Source: Siphonodentalium dalli (Eukaryota; Mollusca; Scaphopoda; Gadilida; Siphonodentaliidae). Taken from it: a DNA stretch of 64,000 nt. How positions within the stretch are numbered: position 1 is the stretch's first letter; every line of letters starts with the position of its first letter. The stretch lies in contig CP136063.1 of assembly GCA_032622095.1 (NCBI GenBank), positions 67,347,897 through 67,411,896 on the forward strand, given 5' to 3'. The translations under genes and the position numbers were made by a program. Below are positions 53,493-63,900 of this stretch, piece after piece. Below the pieces are notes generated by a model. That model saw only the letters and a list, made by a program, of their open reading frames with translations. It had not been told where the DNA came from and searched no databases.

Positions 53493-53868
53493 TATAGACC
53501 AAAAGCCTGTGAACTTTTAGCTAGGTAAGACAATCCTCCAAATGTTAAATCTTATCTCACCAGTTTCCCAATAACCTAAACAAGAACTCCTAAATGCCAA
53601 GCCATCCAGGAACCATTAAACTAAATGTATCTTTGTGAGGCAGTGTGTTATCAGTATCCCAGGCTATATAACTCTGGATGATAGTGGATGGGAGCTGCCT
53701 CCCTGTGAAGGGCTGACACTAAAGATCACATAAATCTTTAGAAGTCTCCAAGTTATCACACCTCCACCCAATAATCACCAATTTTCTTAATGAGGTAAGG
53801 GCACCTTGTCCCTGTCAAATTATTCCCAGAAGTAGATTGAAGGGAATTATTGGTCTGCTGCAGTCTAA
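53493..53868. other. no recognised feature
   Basis: Nothing recognised. Confidence 0.4.
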
Positions 53869-54130
53869 TTAACCCTTTGAGTGCCAGGGGACGATCTCAT
53901 CGGCCCTAAACCTACAAAATAAGTCTGTTAAAGAATATAAGAATAAATTATTAAAATTGTAAAAAAAAAAAAAAAAATGTAAGGCCAATGCATTCTCTTA
54001 TATATGCGAGGCGACCATAGTTCTCTTATATATGCGAGGCGACCTATGGTCGACTCGCATATATAAGAGAATGCATTGGCACAGGGTATATGGGTTGATA
54101 CAAAAATCGACCTGGCACTCAAAGGGTTAA
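53869..54130 (+). mobile_element. TTAA-1 MITE with hairpin partially duplicated
   Basis: TTAA flanks and CCCTTTGAGTGCCAGG ends. The left hairpin arm is repeated: GCGAGGCGACCATAG then TTCTCTTATATATGCGAGG again, as if replication restarted within the stem. Confidence 0.9.
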
Positions 54131-54234
54131 GGAATTCCCCTTCCACATAATATGTCTGCCCAACTTGCATCCATACTCCATGGAAAGCAGGAAAATCAAC
54201 ATCCATTTCTTATATTTACATTCTTCTAGCAGAT

Positions 54235-54755
54235 TATCCCTTTCATGACCGGAGCAGTGCTGGTGCAGCATTAACCCTTTACCCAACAGAACGGCCCTGT
54301 GCCAATGCATTCTCTTATATATGCGAGTCGACCATAGGTCGCCTCGCATATATAAGAGAATGCATTGGCTTAACACATTAAAAATTATAAAATTGTTAAA
54401 GAATGTAAGAAAAAATGGTAAAAAGTGTTAAAAAAAGATTTTTTTTAGGCCAATGCATTCTCTTATATATGCGAGGCGACCTATGGTCGGCTCGCATATA
54501 TAAGAGAATGCATTGGCACAGGGCATAACTGTAACCATCACAATGTGGTCAATGAGCCGGTTCCAATGATATCCATATTTGTATGGTTCTATTGAGACAG
54601 ACCGAAGATATTTTAGGCTGTTGAAGCTTTATTTGGCCGGTTTTGGCCGGTTTGTTGGGTAAAGGGTTAAATATATTGTGCCAGTGTATTCTCTTAAATA
54701 TGCGAGTCTCCCATAGGGAGCCTTGAATATATAAAGAGAATGCATTTGTCTGCTG
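54235..54755 (+). mobile_element. TTAA-3 MITE interrupted by a TTAA-2 MITE
   Basis: TTATCCCTTTCATGACCGGAGC and GCTGGTGCAGCA at the left; ATATATTGTGCCAGTGTATT and the hairpin CTCCCATAGGGAG at the right. The split lies at the internal TTAA that is intact in the copy at 42155. Confidence 0.8.
54271..54670 (-). mobile_element. TTAA-2 MITE nested in TTAA-3
   Basis: TTAA at both edges. Two hairpin modules, the second with one base changed in the loop-side stem (CTATGGTCGGCTCGC). GGCCGGTTTTGGCCGG near the right end. Confidence 0.95.
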
Positions 54756-54775
54756 CAATGTCTATTAGATCAATC

Positions 54776-55440
54776 AATCAATTTATTATACTTTTACACC
54801 AAATATGGTCAAGTGTATACATACATAATAAAGAAATATAATATATAACAATGTAGTGAAATGACATGTATTTATACGATCATTTGTGGTCTTGACACAA
54901 CATGTCGCACATAATATTGTAGTTATATGTATTTGTATCGAGTTTGGTTTTATTCATATTATTGGGAATTTGCATTCGTCTGGTCGCGTATTCTGTCTAG
55001 CAGTTGGTCACTAGGTTGCTATTTTCCCTTTTTGGCAAGTCCGTGGTAGACAAAATGGGCAATTGCTTTTAGCATGTTCGGTTGTGAGCATGTCATTATT
55101 TGTTTAAATTGGGCTATTCCATCCGACTCTTGGATGTCTTTCGGTAGTTGTTTGAAGAGATCGAGATTGACGTTCGTTTGATAGTAACTAGCAATTTATA
55201 ATGAGGTGGAATTCGTCGTCTGGACAGCATTTTGTTTCCTAGGCGCTTGCCAGGATTTCTTGCCCCACCCCAATGTTGAGATACCGTCCTCGTTCGATTC
55301 CGAGGGAATGACAGCTAATCCGCAATCTCGTGAGTGATTCCCTGTGTTTCGTTATTCTGCATGTATTCAGGTAGTTCTCTAATTTGGTTGTAGTTTTAAA
55401 TTTTCTATATATTTGGAGTTTATTTCGCGGCGTTGTGCAT
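54776..55440 (-). pseudogene. LINE (CR1/L2-like) 3' end with C-terminal coding remnant
   Basis: On the minus strand about 55400-55190 reads NYLNTCRITKHRESL, then RLRISCHSLGIERGRY, a stop, then CCPDDEFHLIINC. This is the familiar LINE tail pattern RLS.H.L.IE.GRY ... C..C...DDEFH.I..C. After a frame shift, 55174-55019 reads NVNLDLFKQLPKDIQESDG and ends HFVYHGLAKKGK then TAG. The 3' tail follows to 54776, ending in (TTGA)n. One stop and one frameshift make it a dead 5'-truncated copy. Confidence 0.75.
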
Positions 55441-55579
55441 TGGTTGTTATTATTACGGGGTAGTTTCTTACGTACGTTATCGTTCCATTAGAGAGGATGT
55501 CTACAAGACATAAAAATTAGGAAAACACTAAGGTCAGGTTCCCAATTTAGAGCAGACAAATTGTTCCCCATTTTCAATG

Positions 55580-56105
55580 AAAGGAAATTTGTGGTAGAGA
55601 GAAAAATCCTGCGACTCTTTTTAAAATTATAACTAGCAAAGAATGTTTTTAAAAAGTAAACACACAATTAAAGTTAAAAGCCCAAAGGAAGGAAATTATT
55701 TAACCTTTCCATGACTGGAGCTTCCTGAAATTTTGCGAAAACCCTGGGCCAAAGCTTTCTCTTATATATGCGAGTCTCCCATAGGGAGATATGTTTAATC
55801 ATATATAAGAGAGTACATTGTCCTAACAATATTTACCTTGACCTTGTAAGCCAGTGCATTCTCTTATATATGTCAGCCTCCCTGTGGGAGACTTGCCTAT
55901 ATAGGGGAATGCACTGGAACATGATCTTTAATGCTGCACCAGCGCAGCTCCGTGATTAAAGGGTTAGGAAAGGAATTTTGTGGCAGAGAGCAAGATCCTG
56001 GAACGCTTGTTTTATTATAATGTATAACAAAGAATTTATTTTTTTAATTTAAACGCACCATAAAAAAGAATATTAAAAGCCCAAAGGACAGATGTTATTT
56101 TTTTT
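55580..56105 (+). repeat. about 125-bp direct repeat flanking a TTAA-3 MITE
   Basis: GAAAGGAAATTTGTGGTAGA ... AAAGCCCAAAGGAAGG at 55580-55700 and GAAAGGAATTTTGTGGCAGA ... AAAGCCCAAAGGACAG at 55968-56102. Confidence 0.8.
55700..55966 (+). mobile_element. TTAA-3 MITE
   Basis: TTAACCTTTCCATGACTGGAGC to GCTGCACCAGCGCAGCTCC and AAAGGG then TTAG. Hairpin inner stems CTCCCATAGGGAG and CTCCCTGTGGGAG. Confidence 0.8.
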
Positions 56106-56597
56106 AACAACATGCCAAAGGTTCAATATGATCATCATCAGTTTCAAATCACTGACCCTACAACATGCCAAGGCCATGCTACATAACTTTTCCAATGGCT
56201 TTTCAAATGACCCATGTCCATTTAAAATTACTATAAAATGGTAACATGCTGGCCATGTTGGGCTGTCACTCCACTACTCATCCCCTGTATCTGATGGTAT
56301 CATGTTGGGAACATGTGGTGGGATGGAATATAGTTCAAAGGGGGTCTGTCAGATGAAATGAGGGAATTAATGGTTGCTTTATTGTCCAATTAAAATGGTG
56401 GATGTTTAACAATGTGGAACTATTGTATGTTATGTTGCTATTATAATCCCTTCATGTTGATTATATGGACTCTAATGGTTTACAAGCATCTTCTGGGGGT
56501 AGTAATTAGGCCCTCTGAGACATCCTTCCTGCTTCTGCTTCCATTCTTCAGACTCTACATATCTTTACATGTCTGCTTTATTTTGGTGCAAATACAG
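56106..56597. other. no recognised feature
   Basis: Nothing recognised. Confidence 0.4.
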
Positions 56598-56979
56598 TTA
56601 ACCCTTTACCCAACAAACCGGCCAAAACCGGCCAAATAAAGCTTCAACAGCCTAAAATATCTTCGGTCTGTCTCAATAGAACCATACAAATATGGGTATC
56701 ATTGGAACCGGCTCCTTGACCACATTGTGATAGTTACAGTTATGCCCTGTGCCAATGCATTCTCTTATAGGTCGCCTCGCATATATAAGAGAATGCATTG
56801 GCCTAAACAAAATCTATTTTAACACTTTTTACCATTTTTTCTTACATTCTTTAACAATTTTATAATTTTTAATGTGTTAAGCCAATGCATTCTCTTATAT
56901 ATGCGAGGCGACCTATGGTCGACTCGCATATATAAGAGAATGCATTGGCACAGGGCCATTCTGTTGGATAAAGGGTTAA
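56598..56979 (+). mobile_element. TTAA-2 MITE with hairpin 1 partly deleted
   Basis: TTAA flanks. The first hairpin has lost its inner left stem (CATTCTCTTATAGGTCGCCT), and the second is intact. Confidence 0.95.
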
Positions 56980-57809
56980 AGTGACATTCCCAACTTCGAA
57001 TATGAACAATACAAGTATTGAATACGTAGCAATTGGAATTTGTTAGAGCAGTCCCAGTATATTCCTTTCAACAATGTAAGAAGAACATTTTTATGAATTT
57101 TAAACTTTAGAGTCAATGTAAATACTTCATTTCAAAATATACCTTTGTTAGTTTGGGGAAAATGCAGACAAAGTTCTGAAGAAGTTTTTTGTTTTCTGTT
57201 TTTTGTTTTTATATATATAAATTCCTCGAAATATTGCAAAAAAAATCTTAAAAATTGTTTTATGCAAAATTTACCAAAAACTGGTGAAAACCAGCAAATT
57301 TAATAGAACACCTTTATGGTTAAGGCTCCCTTCCAGTAGTTGGCTTGGAAACATGGGAAATTAAGATGGTCAAAACAATGGCGCACAGACGCACATGTCT
57401 CCTCACAGACACCAGTCACTTCATATTGTCCTTGAATGTATCTTCTTTATGTTTTTACCCATCAGCATGGGTGGCAAAAAGTTTGGTGTTAGATGCTTTT
57501 ATCTGAGCTACCCACCTATAAAGGTGTTTTGATTAGGACTTCCCAAATTGCCTCTGACAACTGATCAGATATGCTATATAAAACTAATGAGCCGGAATTG
57601 CCCCACATCTACACGCATCACCTACAAAGCTCTGAGCAATGGGTCCTGATGAAAAAAAACTGTTAAACTTTAAACACAAGTGATTTCTCTAATTGTTCAG
57701 ATATATCTCTCTTGGCAGTTGGCTTGTTAACTCATTGTCTGCCGTCTCAACGTTTCACTTGATGTGATGTCTTCACTTTCAAAATAAGATGCATAAAGTG
57801 GTTATTTTA
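56980..57809. other. no recognised feature
   Basis: About 0.8 kb. GTTAACTCATTGTCTGCC at 57728 faintly recalls the TTAA-5 end, but no partner end is seen. Confidence 0.4.
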
Positions 57810-57810
57810 T

Positions 57811-57985
57811 AAGCCCGTTTAAACAAAACGGGACATATTATGTTACTGGTCTGTCCATCTGTCTGTCTGTCCATCTGTCTGTCCATCTGTCTGTCTGTCC
57901 GTCCATTCGCTATTGGTTTCCAGATGAAAACTTTAGATATATAGTCTCAACTGATTGGAATGAAATTTGGTCATCATTCGTCTCC
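57811..57985 (+). mobile_element. pearl-like element fragment, copy 7
   Basis: The 5' hairpin AAGCCCGTTT / AAACGGGACATATT is followed by a long CTGTCTGTCCATCTGTC tract, then GATGAAAACTTTAGATATA and GAATGAAATTTGGTCATC. Truncated after part of one unit. Confidence 0.6.
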
Positions 57986-58048
57986 GGATGGCTCGACGGG
58001 ATGGTCGCATTTAATGCTAGACTGGGGACTCGTTATAGATCCTCTTTC

Positions 58049-58155
58049 TGCATTAATGCCCTAAATAATCGACTCTTTAACCACAGCAGAATTATGGGTA
58101 ACTTTTCAGGATTTAGTCGGAAATATGACTTGTTGCCATTCATCGGAAAGGGCAT
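58049..58155. mobile_element. TA-MITE half copy
   Basis: CATTAATGCCCTAAATAATC through CCATTCATCGGAAAG, then a direct jump to GGGCATTAGTGTA. Most of the second arm is deleted. Confidence 0.8.
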
Positions 58156-58248
58156 TAGTGTAACTGATGAGAGAAAGGGTTAACTTACAGACTGATATCG
58201 CCTGGAGCCCGTCAACATTGAGAGGCTATAATAGAGAATTCTTAAATT

Positions 58249-58446
58249 ACAGTAATGCCCTAAGTAATCGATCTCTTAACCAAAGCAGAATTATGAGTAA
58301 CTTTTCAGGATTTAGTCGGAAATATGGCTTGTTGCCATTCATCGGAAAGCTCTCGCCGAGCAACAAGCCATACTTCCGACTAAATCCTGAAAAGTTACCC
58401 ATAATTCTGCTTTGGTTAAGAGGTCGATTACTTAGGGCTTTACTGT
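58249..58446. mobile_element. TA-MITE copy, AAGTAATC subfamily
   Basis: CAGTAATGCCCTAAGTAATC to GATTACTTAGGGCTTTACTG with TA flanks. Confidence 0.9.
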
Positions 58447-59623
58447 ATTTATACACTTTTTGCACAGGTATCTTTTCATTCCCAAGTACAATCATCTTAC
58501 ACTGACAACTGACCGATGACTCATTCAATTTAATAGGAGTACAAATATAGAGAACACTGTAAAAGTACAGCGTGCGATATTGATATGTTCGTTACGCAGG
58601 TCTATAAAGAGTTTCGTCTTGATTGTCCAATCAATGAAATGACAAGTCGGCGCAAATGAGTGTGAAGAAAAATAGAAATAGAATCATTGATTATTGTATT
58701 ACGGAGTGAAAAGAAAAGTCGATACAGCATACGCGGTGTATTCTAATCTTCAATTAAACGCCGGATCATGTCGGTTGTGGGATCGGGTCGGCCGGGTGTG
58801 TCTTTGCAGCATAGTGGGTAGTGGATATGGCTCAATAATATGTCTGTTAGGTCAGTCGGGTGTGCTGATAATTTATACTTAAATGCCTGTATCCTGCCAA
58901 TATGTGCCTGTTACCACTCAGTGGGTGTGCTATGGTCCATCGGTAATAAGTACATCGACTGTCATCAGAACAATAATGTCATCACTCGGACTGGGGACGG
59001 GTCATATGTGCAAAAATGTGTATTCTCTTTATCGACATGCTGAGCAAGATTTACTACCGTCACTATCAGACCTGTTAAATTGATGTGAAACACAATCCAG
59101 TAGGGTGATCAAATAGAAATGGAGAATATTCTTGCTCAAAGTAGTTATTTTTTACTAATATTATATCAAAATTGACAACACGCATCATTATTCTATATAT
59201 TAATTAAATGCAGTTACATGTACTCTCGATCGCAAAATAATTTTCGTTAATTTATCGCCGATGGTTCCGTCCCGAATCAAGAAGTAAATATTTACAATTG
59301 AGCGTAGTTCGGATGACATTTTCTATGGAGTGGCACGGTTGATTTGTTTGAGATTTTCTGCAATTAGTAGAATGATGCATTCATCCAGTTTGCATAGCAC
59401 CTGAGTAATAAGTTTCTCAGTTTCACGCACCCAAACAAGTCCATAATATGCCTTTAAAGCTGTTAAATCACCAGGTTTTACAAGATTCTTGTAAATTCAT
59501 GAAAATGCTTGTGCAACACGATTCTTGATATTATCAAATTTTAATGATCACTGTAATAGCATCATGTCTATAACAGTCTGTATGTGATATGTTTCCTAAT
59601 GACGGATGATGGTGGGTCTATTT
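58447..59623. other. no recognised feature
   Basis: About 1.2 kb. Overlapping open stretches at 58694-59083 (plus strand) have no recognised domain and weak composition. Confidence 0.4.
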
Positions 59624-59788
59624 ACAGTAATGCCCTAAGTAATCGACTCTTTAACCACAGCAGAATTATGGGTAACTCCCCGAGAGCTTTCCGATGAATG
59701 GCAACAAGCCATATTTCCGACTAAATCCTGAAAAGTTACCCATAATTCTGCTGTGGTTAAAGAGTCGATTACTTAGGGCATTACTGTA
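59624..59788. mobile_element. TA-MITE copy, left arm shortened
   Basis: CAGTAATGCCCTAAGTAATC to GATTACTTAGGGCATTACTG. The left arm lacks the inner half. Confidence 0.9.
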
Positions 59789-60179
59789 CCTACAAATTTC
59801 AATTCCATTATAATAATGACTCTACAGAGAAGACATGCATACAGCGACCAGTGCAGATGCATTAACTGATTTCAATTGTTTTATTTGCTCTTATAAACCC
59901 ATATACGGTATTGTTTTGTGTTTAATAGCAGTATAGTGGTCACACTGCAATGGCAGACATGTGCATGCAGAGTAACTTCTTGGTACATGACATAAGTAAC
60001 CACTAAGTAGATTATGCATATGTTATGGATTTTAAAATTTACTATGTGTGCCTTGTGAATAAAACATAACACATGAATTCTACACACAATGCGCTCCATT
60101 TCAAACTTTCAAAATGTGTTTCATTAATTCATTTGCACACAGAAAAAAATTGTTATTCTAAAATTGCATGTAAACATCA
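59789..60179. other. no recognised feature
   Basis: Nothing recognised. Confidence 0.4.
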
Positions 60180-60586
60180 TTAACCCTTTACCCAACAAAC
60201 CGGCCAAAACCGGCCAAATAAAGCTTCAACAGCCTAAAATATCTTCGGTCTGTCTCAATAGAACCATACAAATATGCCTTTATGGATATCATTGGAACCT
60301 GCTCCTTGACCACATTGTGATAGTTACAGTTATGCCCTGTGCCAATGCATTCTCTTATATATGCGAGTCGACCATAGGTCGCCTCACATATATAAGAGAA
60401 TGCATTGGCCTAAAAAAAAATTTTTTTAACACTTTTTACCATTTTTTCTTACAATCTTTAACAATTTTATAATTTTTAATGTGTTAAGCCAATGCATTCT
60501 CTTATATATGCGAGGCGACCTATGGTCGACTCGCATATAGAAGAGAATGCATTGGCACAGGGCCCTTCTGTTGGGTAAAGGGTTAA
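60180..60586 (+). mobile_element. TTAA-2 MITE
   Basis: TTAA flanks and two hairpin modules. A short internal duplication adds AATATGCCTTTATGG before ATATCATTGG. Confidence 0.95.
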
Positions 60587-60646
60587 ATGACGTCAAATGA
60601 TATCACGAATACATTTAAGGCTCAGGGCTATATCTACGGCTCCGTA

Positions 60647-60868
60647 AATGTAGCCACGGCGGTCCGAAATACCCAAACCAACCGAAGAGAGTCCATTGAT
60701 AACTGATCCATGTAAAACAACCCTGTTAAAGGGACATAGGGCACTCGTTTATGTAAATGTAGCCACGGCGGTCCGAAATGCCCATACCAACCAAAGGGAG
60801 TCCATTGATAACTGATCCATGTAAAAAAAAACCTGTTAAAGGGACATAGGGCACTCGTTTATGTAAAT
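60647..60868 (+). repeat. two tandem units of about 113 bp
   Basis: TGTAGCCACGGCGGTCCGAA ... GGGCACTCGTTTATGTAAA occurs twice with few differences. Confidence 0.9.
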
Positions 60869-60925
60869 GCATTGTTATGTAAACATTTGTCCATTCATAT
60901 GGGAATATTTGTTATGTCAGACTTC

Positions 60926-61176
60926 TTAACCCTTTGAGTGTCAGGTCGATTTTTGTATCAACCCATATACCCTGTGCCAATGCATTCTCTTATATATGCG
61001 AGTCGACCATAGGTCGCCTCGCATATATAAGAGAATGCATTGGCCTAATAATTATTATTATTTTTTATTTTTTTTACATTTTTTACAATTTTAATAATAT
61101 ATTCTTATATTCTTTAACAGACTTATTGTGTAGGTTTAGGGCCGATGAGATCGGCCCCTGGCACTCAAAGGGTTAC
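60926..61176 (-). mobile_element. TTAA-1 MITE, right TTAA mutated
   Basis: Left TTAACCCTTTGAGTGTCAGG, right CCTGGCACTCAAAGGG then TTAC. One hairpin module. GGGCCGATGAGATCGGCCC at the right end. Confidence 0.9.
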
Positions 61177-61239
61177 TTCTTAAACATTGTTGTGTATGAT
61201 AACCAGTTACAAATAAGGCATCTTTAATCCAAGTCCATG

Positions 61240-62275
61240 TTTGTCATAGCTGCCGCAACTCGATCTCTGCTTCTCTGATGTGATTCTTGTTAAATATAGC
61301 ATTATTCCTCTTTATATAATACCTAGCTAGCCTGACTACTTTTACATGATCGGTTTTTTCCCCATCATGGCAATGACTGTCTTGCTGTCCTCTTGGCCTA
61401 TGTGTACTATTCTAGTCTATAATTGGCATGTCAGACCTTTTATCGATGGGGGATAGCCAGAGATGGAGCGAGTCCATTGATGGAATGCTTTGTCAATAAG
61501 ATGGAAACGATATCATGTGGTTGGACAGCTTAGCTATAATAACCGCCTTCCGTCCAAGATACAATGGCATCTTAATATAGAGATTGTCATCTGTCCTTTC
61601 ATGTCGACCAGGAGTTGATTGTTTTATGTTCATCTGCCTGAGACATGTTTGCACACATCATAGAACAAATCAACCTTCCTCTTATATTGGCTTATATCTC
61701 TTTCACATCTTTCCGCTCATTGTTTCATATGAAACCTATAGAAACTGGGTCTTGGTCTAAGTCTAAGAAACCTATTGAAGAGCGAGTCTGCACATACTGC
61801 ACTCGCTGTTCAATAGGGGACGAATTCCATTTGATCATGGATTGCACCAGTGTTAGCTCTTTAAGAAATAGATTTCTACCCCGCCACCTTACTGAGCAAA
61901 TAAACGTTTATAACTTCTGCTCAATTCTAACTTGAAACACAACCGATACTGTGTACACGAACAAGTTGTGTGGGTTTTTAAGATACGCCCAACAGGTCGC
62001 ATAGTTCACTCCTTTTCGAGGGTTTACCCCACAGGAATGGACTTTGCAACCATTGGTATACTATATATTATTCGGATCACCGTAGCATCACCCTACCTTA
62101 CCATCTCTAGACATATACATGCGACGACGGCAAATGTCTACAATGACTTTATTAAATTTCAATTGTTATACTACTATTTTATTTGTTTACACCACAGTGC
62201 TATCTATTATATTTGATTTGTTCGTGTATTACACATGTAATTAGAACAACAATAAAGAATCTTGAATCTTGAATG
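61240..62275 (+). pseudogene. LINE 3' end with C-terminal coding remnant
   Basis: In the frame at 61645-61935, the LINE C-terminal motif CTYCTRCSIGDEFHLIMDC is followed by SLRNRFLPRHL and a stop. A decayed frame lies upstream. The 3' untranslated part ends in AATAAAGAATCTTGAATCTT (62250-62270), the short tandem tail (TCTTGAA)n common in CR1/L2/Rex-type LINEs. It is a different family from the (TTGA)n-tailed copy at 54776 judging by the tail, and is 5'-truncated. Confidence 0.65.
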
Positions 62276-62385
62276 CAGGCATAAAGCATATCCTGTTACA
62301 TTTTTCCTTTCATTTCTAAATCAGAATGAACTCTGGCAGTCAGCTCGAAAATGCCAATGTTTGAAATCGGTTGTCTGTCTGCAAG

Positions 62386-62650
62386 TAGTGTGCTTGTCAT
62401 TTTCAGAATGAGGTTCCCATAGGGTGAATTTAGTGATGCTATCCCACAAAGTGGGCAAGCATCAGCGAATTCACCCTCTGGGGACCTCATTCTGCTTTAG
62501 GCCTCATCTTCTTGGAAACTTCAATCAGATCCTAGGTCTCCCATAGCAGTTGAGGCCTCAGCAGAATTAGGTCTGTGCGGGTTAATGTTATTAAATTCAC
62601 CCTCTGGGGACCTCATTGTGCAAATGGCAGACAACATATTTGCAGCCTTG
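62386..62650. mobile_element. FB-B foldback, diverged
   Basis: CAGAATGAGGTTCCCATAGG and GGGGACCTCATTCTGC, then a second, partly deleted set ending GGGGACCTCATTGTGC. Contains AGATCCTAGGTCTCCCATAG, seen also at 22255. Confidence 0.75.
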
Positions 62651-62714
62651 GAAATTGGCCTATTTTTCAGTTTTATCAAAGATCTGATACTATATTATAA
62701 TAAGCTCAAGACTT

Positions 62715-63067
62715 TTAACCCTTTACCCAACAAACCGGCCAAAAACGCCCAAATAAAGCTTCAACAGCCTAAAATATCTTCGGTCTGTCTCAATAACACC
62801 ATACAAATATGGATATCATTGGAACCGGTTCATTGACCACATTGTGATGGTTACAGTTATGCCCTGTGCCAATGCATTCTCTTATATATGCGAGTCGACC
62901 ATAGGTCGCCTCGCATATATAAGAGAATGCATTGGCCTTTAACAATTTTATAATTTTTAATATGTTAAGCCAATGCATTCTCTTATATATGCGAGGCGAC
63001 CTATGGTCGACTCGCATATATAAGAGAATGCATTGGCACAGGGCCGTTCTGTTGGGTAAAGGGTTAA
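62715..63067 (+). mobile_element. TTAA-2 MITE, short spacer
   Basis: TTAA flanks. Two hairpin modules separated by only about 30 bases. Confidence 0.95.
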
Positions 63068-63234
63068 TATAAAAAAAACATACGCAACTGAACAACATAT
63101 TCTAAAAATAGAAACATTCCTGTCCCAGTTGATGGGAAAAAATTAGGATATAAAATAAATTATTTCTTAGTGACATATAAAGCTCCTGTTGATTTGTCTC
63201 ACTGGCTGAAAATTATTATATTATACCCTTATAA

Positions 63235-63568
63235 TAACACCCGCTAATTAACATAAAGTTAAGTCGCAGTCTGACTTGGGTCTGATGGTTCCTTTCGTTC
63301 TCTCATACGTACTATTTCATCGAGAGAAAGGGTTATTTAATACCCGCTTATTAACATAAAGTTAAGTTGCAGTCTGATATGGGTATGATGGTCCTTACGT
63401 TCTCTCCTGCATACTATGTCATAAAGAGAAAGGGTTAGTTAACACCCGCTAATTAACATAAAGTTAAGTCTCAGCCTGACTTTGGTCTGATGGTTCATTT
63501 CGTTCTCTGCTGTGTACTATTTCATCAAGAGAAAGGGTTAGTTATACACCCGCTAATTAACGTAGAGT
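63235..63568 (+). repeat. tandem repeat, about 103-bp units, three and a fraction
   Basis: CACCCGCTAATTAACATAAA GTTAAGT ... GAGAAAGGGTTA recurs at about 63239, 63342 and 63444, with a partial unit at 63549. Confidence 0.85.
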
Positions 63569-63738
63569 TATAAATCATGTTCTCACATAATCACTGACGT
63601 ATCGTGACATTTTATTCCCCGGTGAACTCCGAGCTTAGATCTGTAACTGACGCGAGCTCCCCTCTAAATCATGGATCGCATGACGATCAGACAGTCGAGC
63701 ATTGATACTGAATAATTCAGACAGCGAGAGATTAAAAG

Positions 63739-63900
63739 ATGGCAGGAAATCCCATTTATGTACTTCCAAAAGCTATTGATTTCCTGGCGCCCCGAGGAGC
63801 GAGTGCGATCGAGATTGAATCGACGCCGAGCTGTTTGTGTGGATTTGTGGGTACTGACCTTCGGGCGGCATCTTGTTTTTGTTTATTGTTCATGGATTGA
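63739..63900 (+). CDS. possible first exon or short ORF in a CpG-richer segment
   Basis: ATG GCA GGA AAT CCC opens a 53-codon frame (MAGNPIYVLPKAIDFLAPRG ...) ending at TGA 63898-63900. The surrounding 63600-63870 has more CG dinucleotides than the rest of the right arm. A GTGGGTACTG at 63848 could be a donor site. I do not recognise the peptide, and nothing else confirms it as a gene. Confidence 0.2.
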   Translation: MAGNPIYVLPKAIDFLAPRGASAIEIESTPSCLCGFVGTDLRAASCFCLLFMD

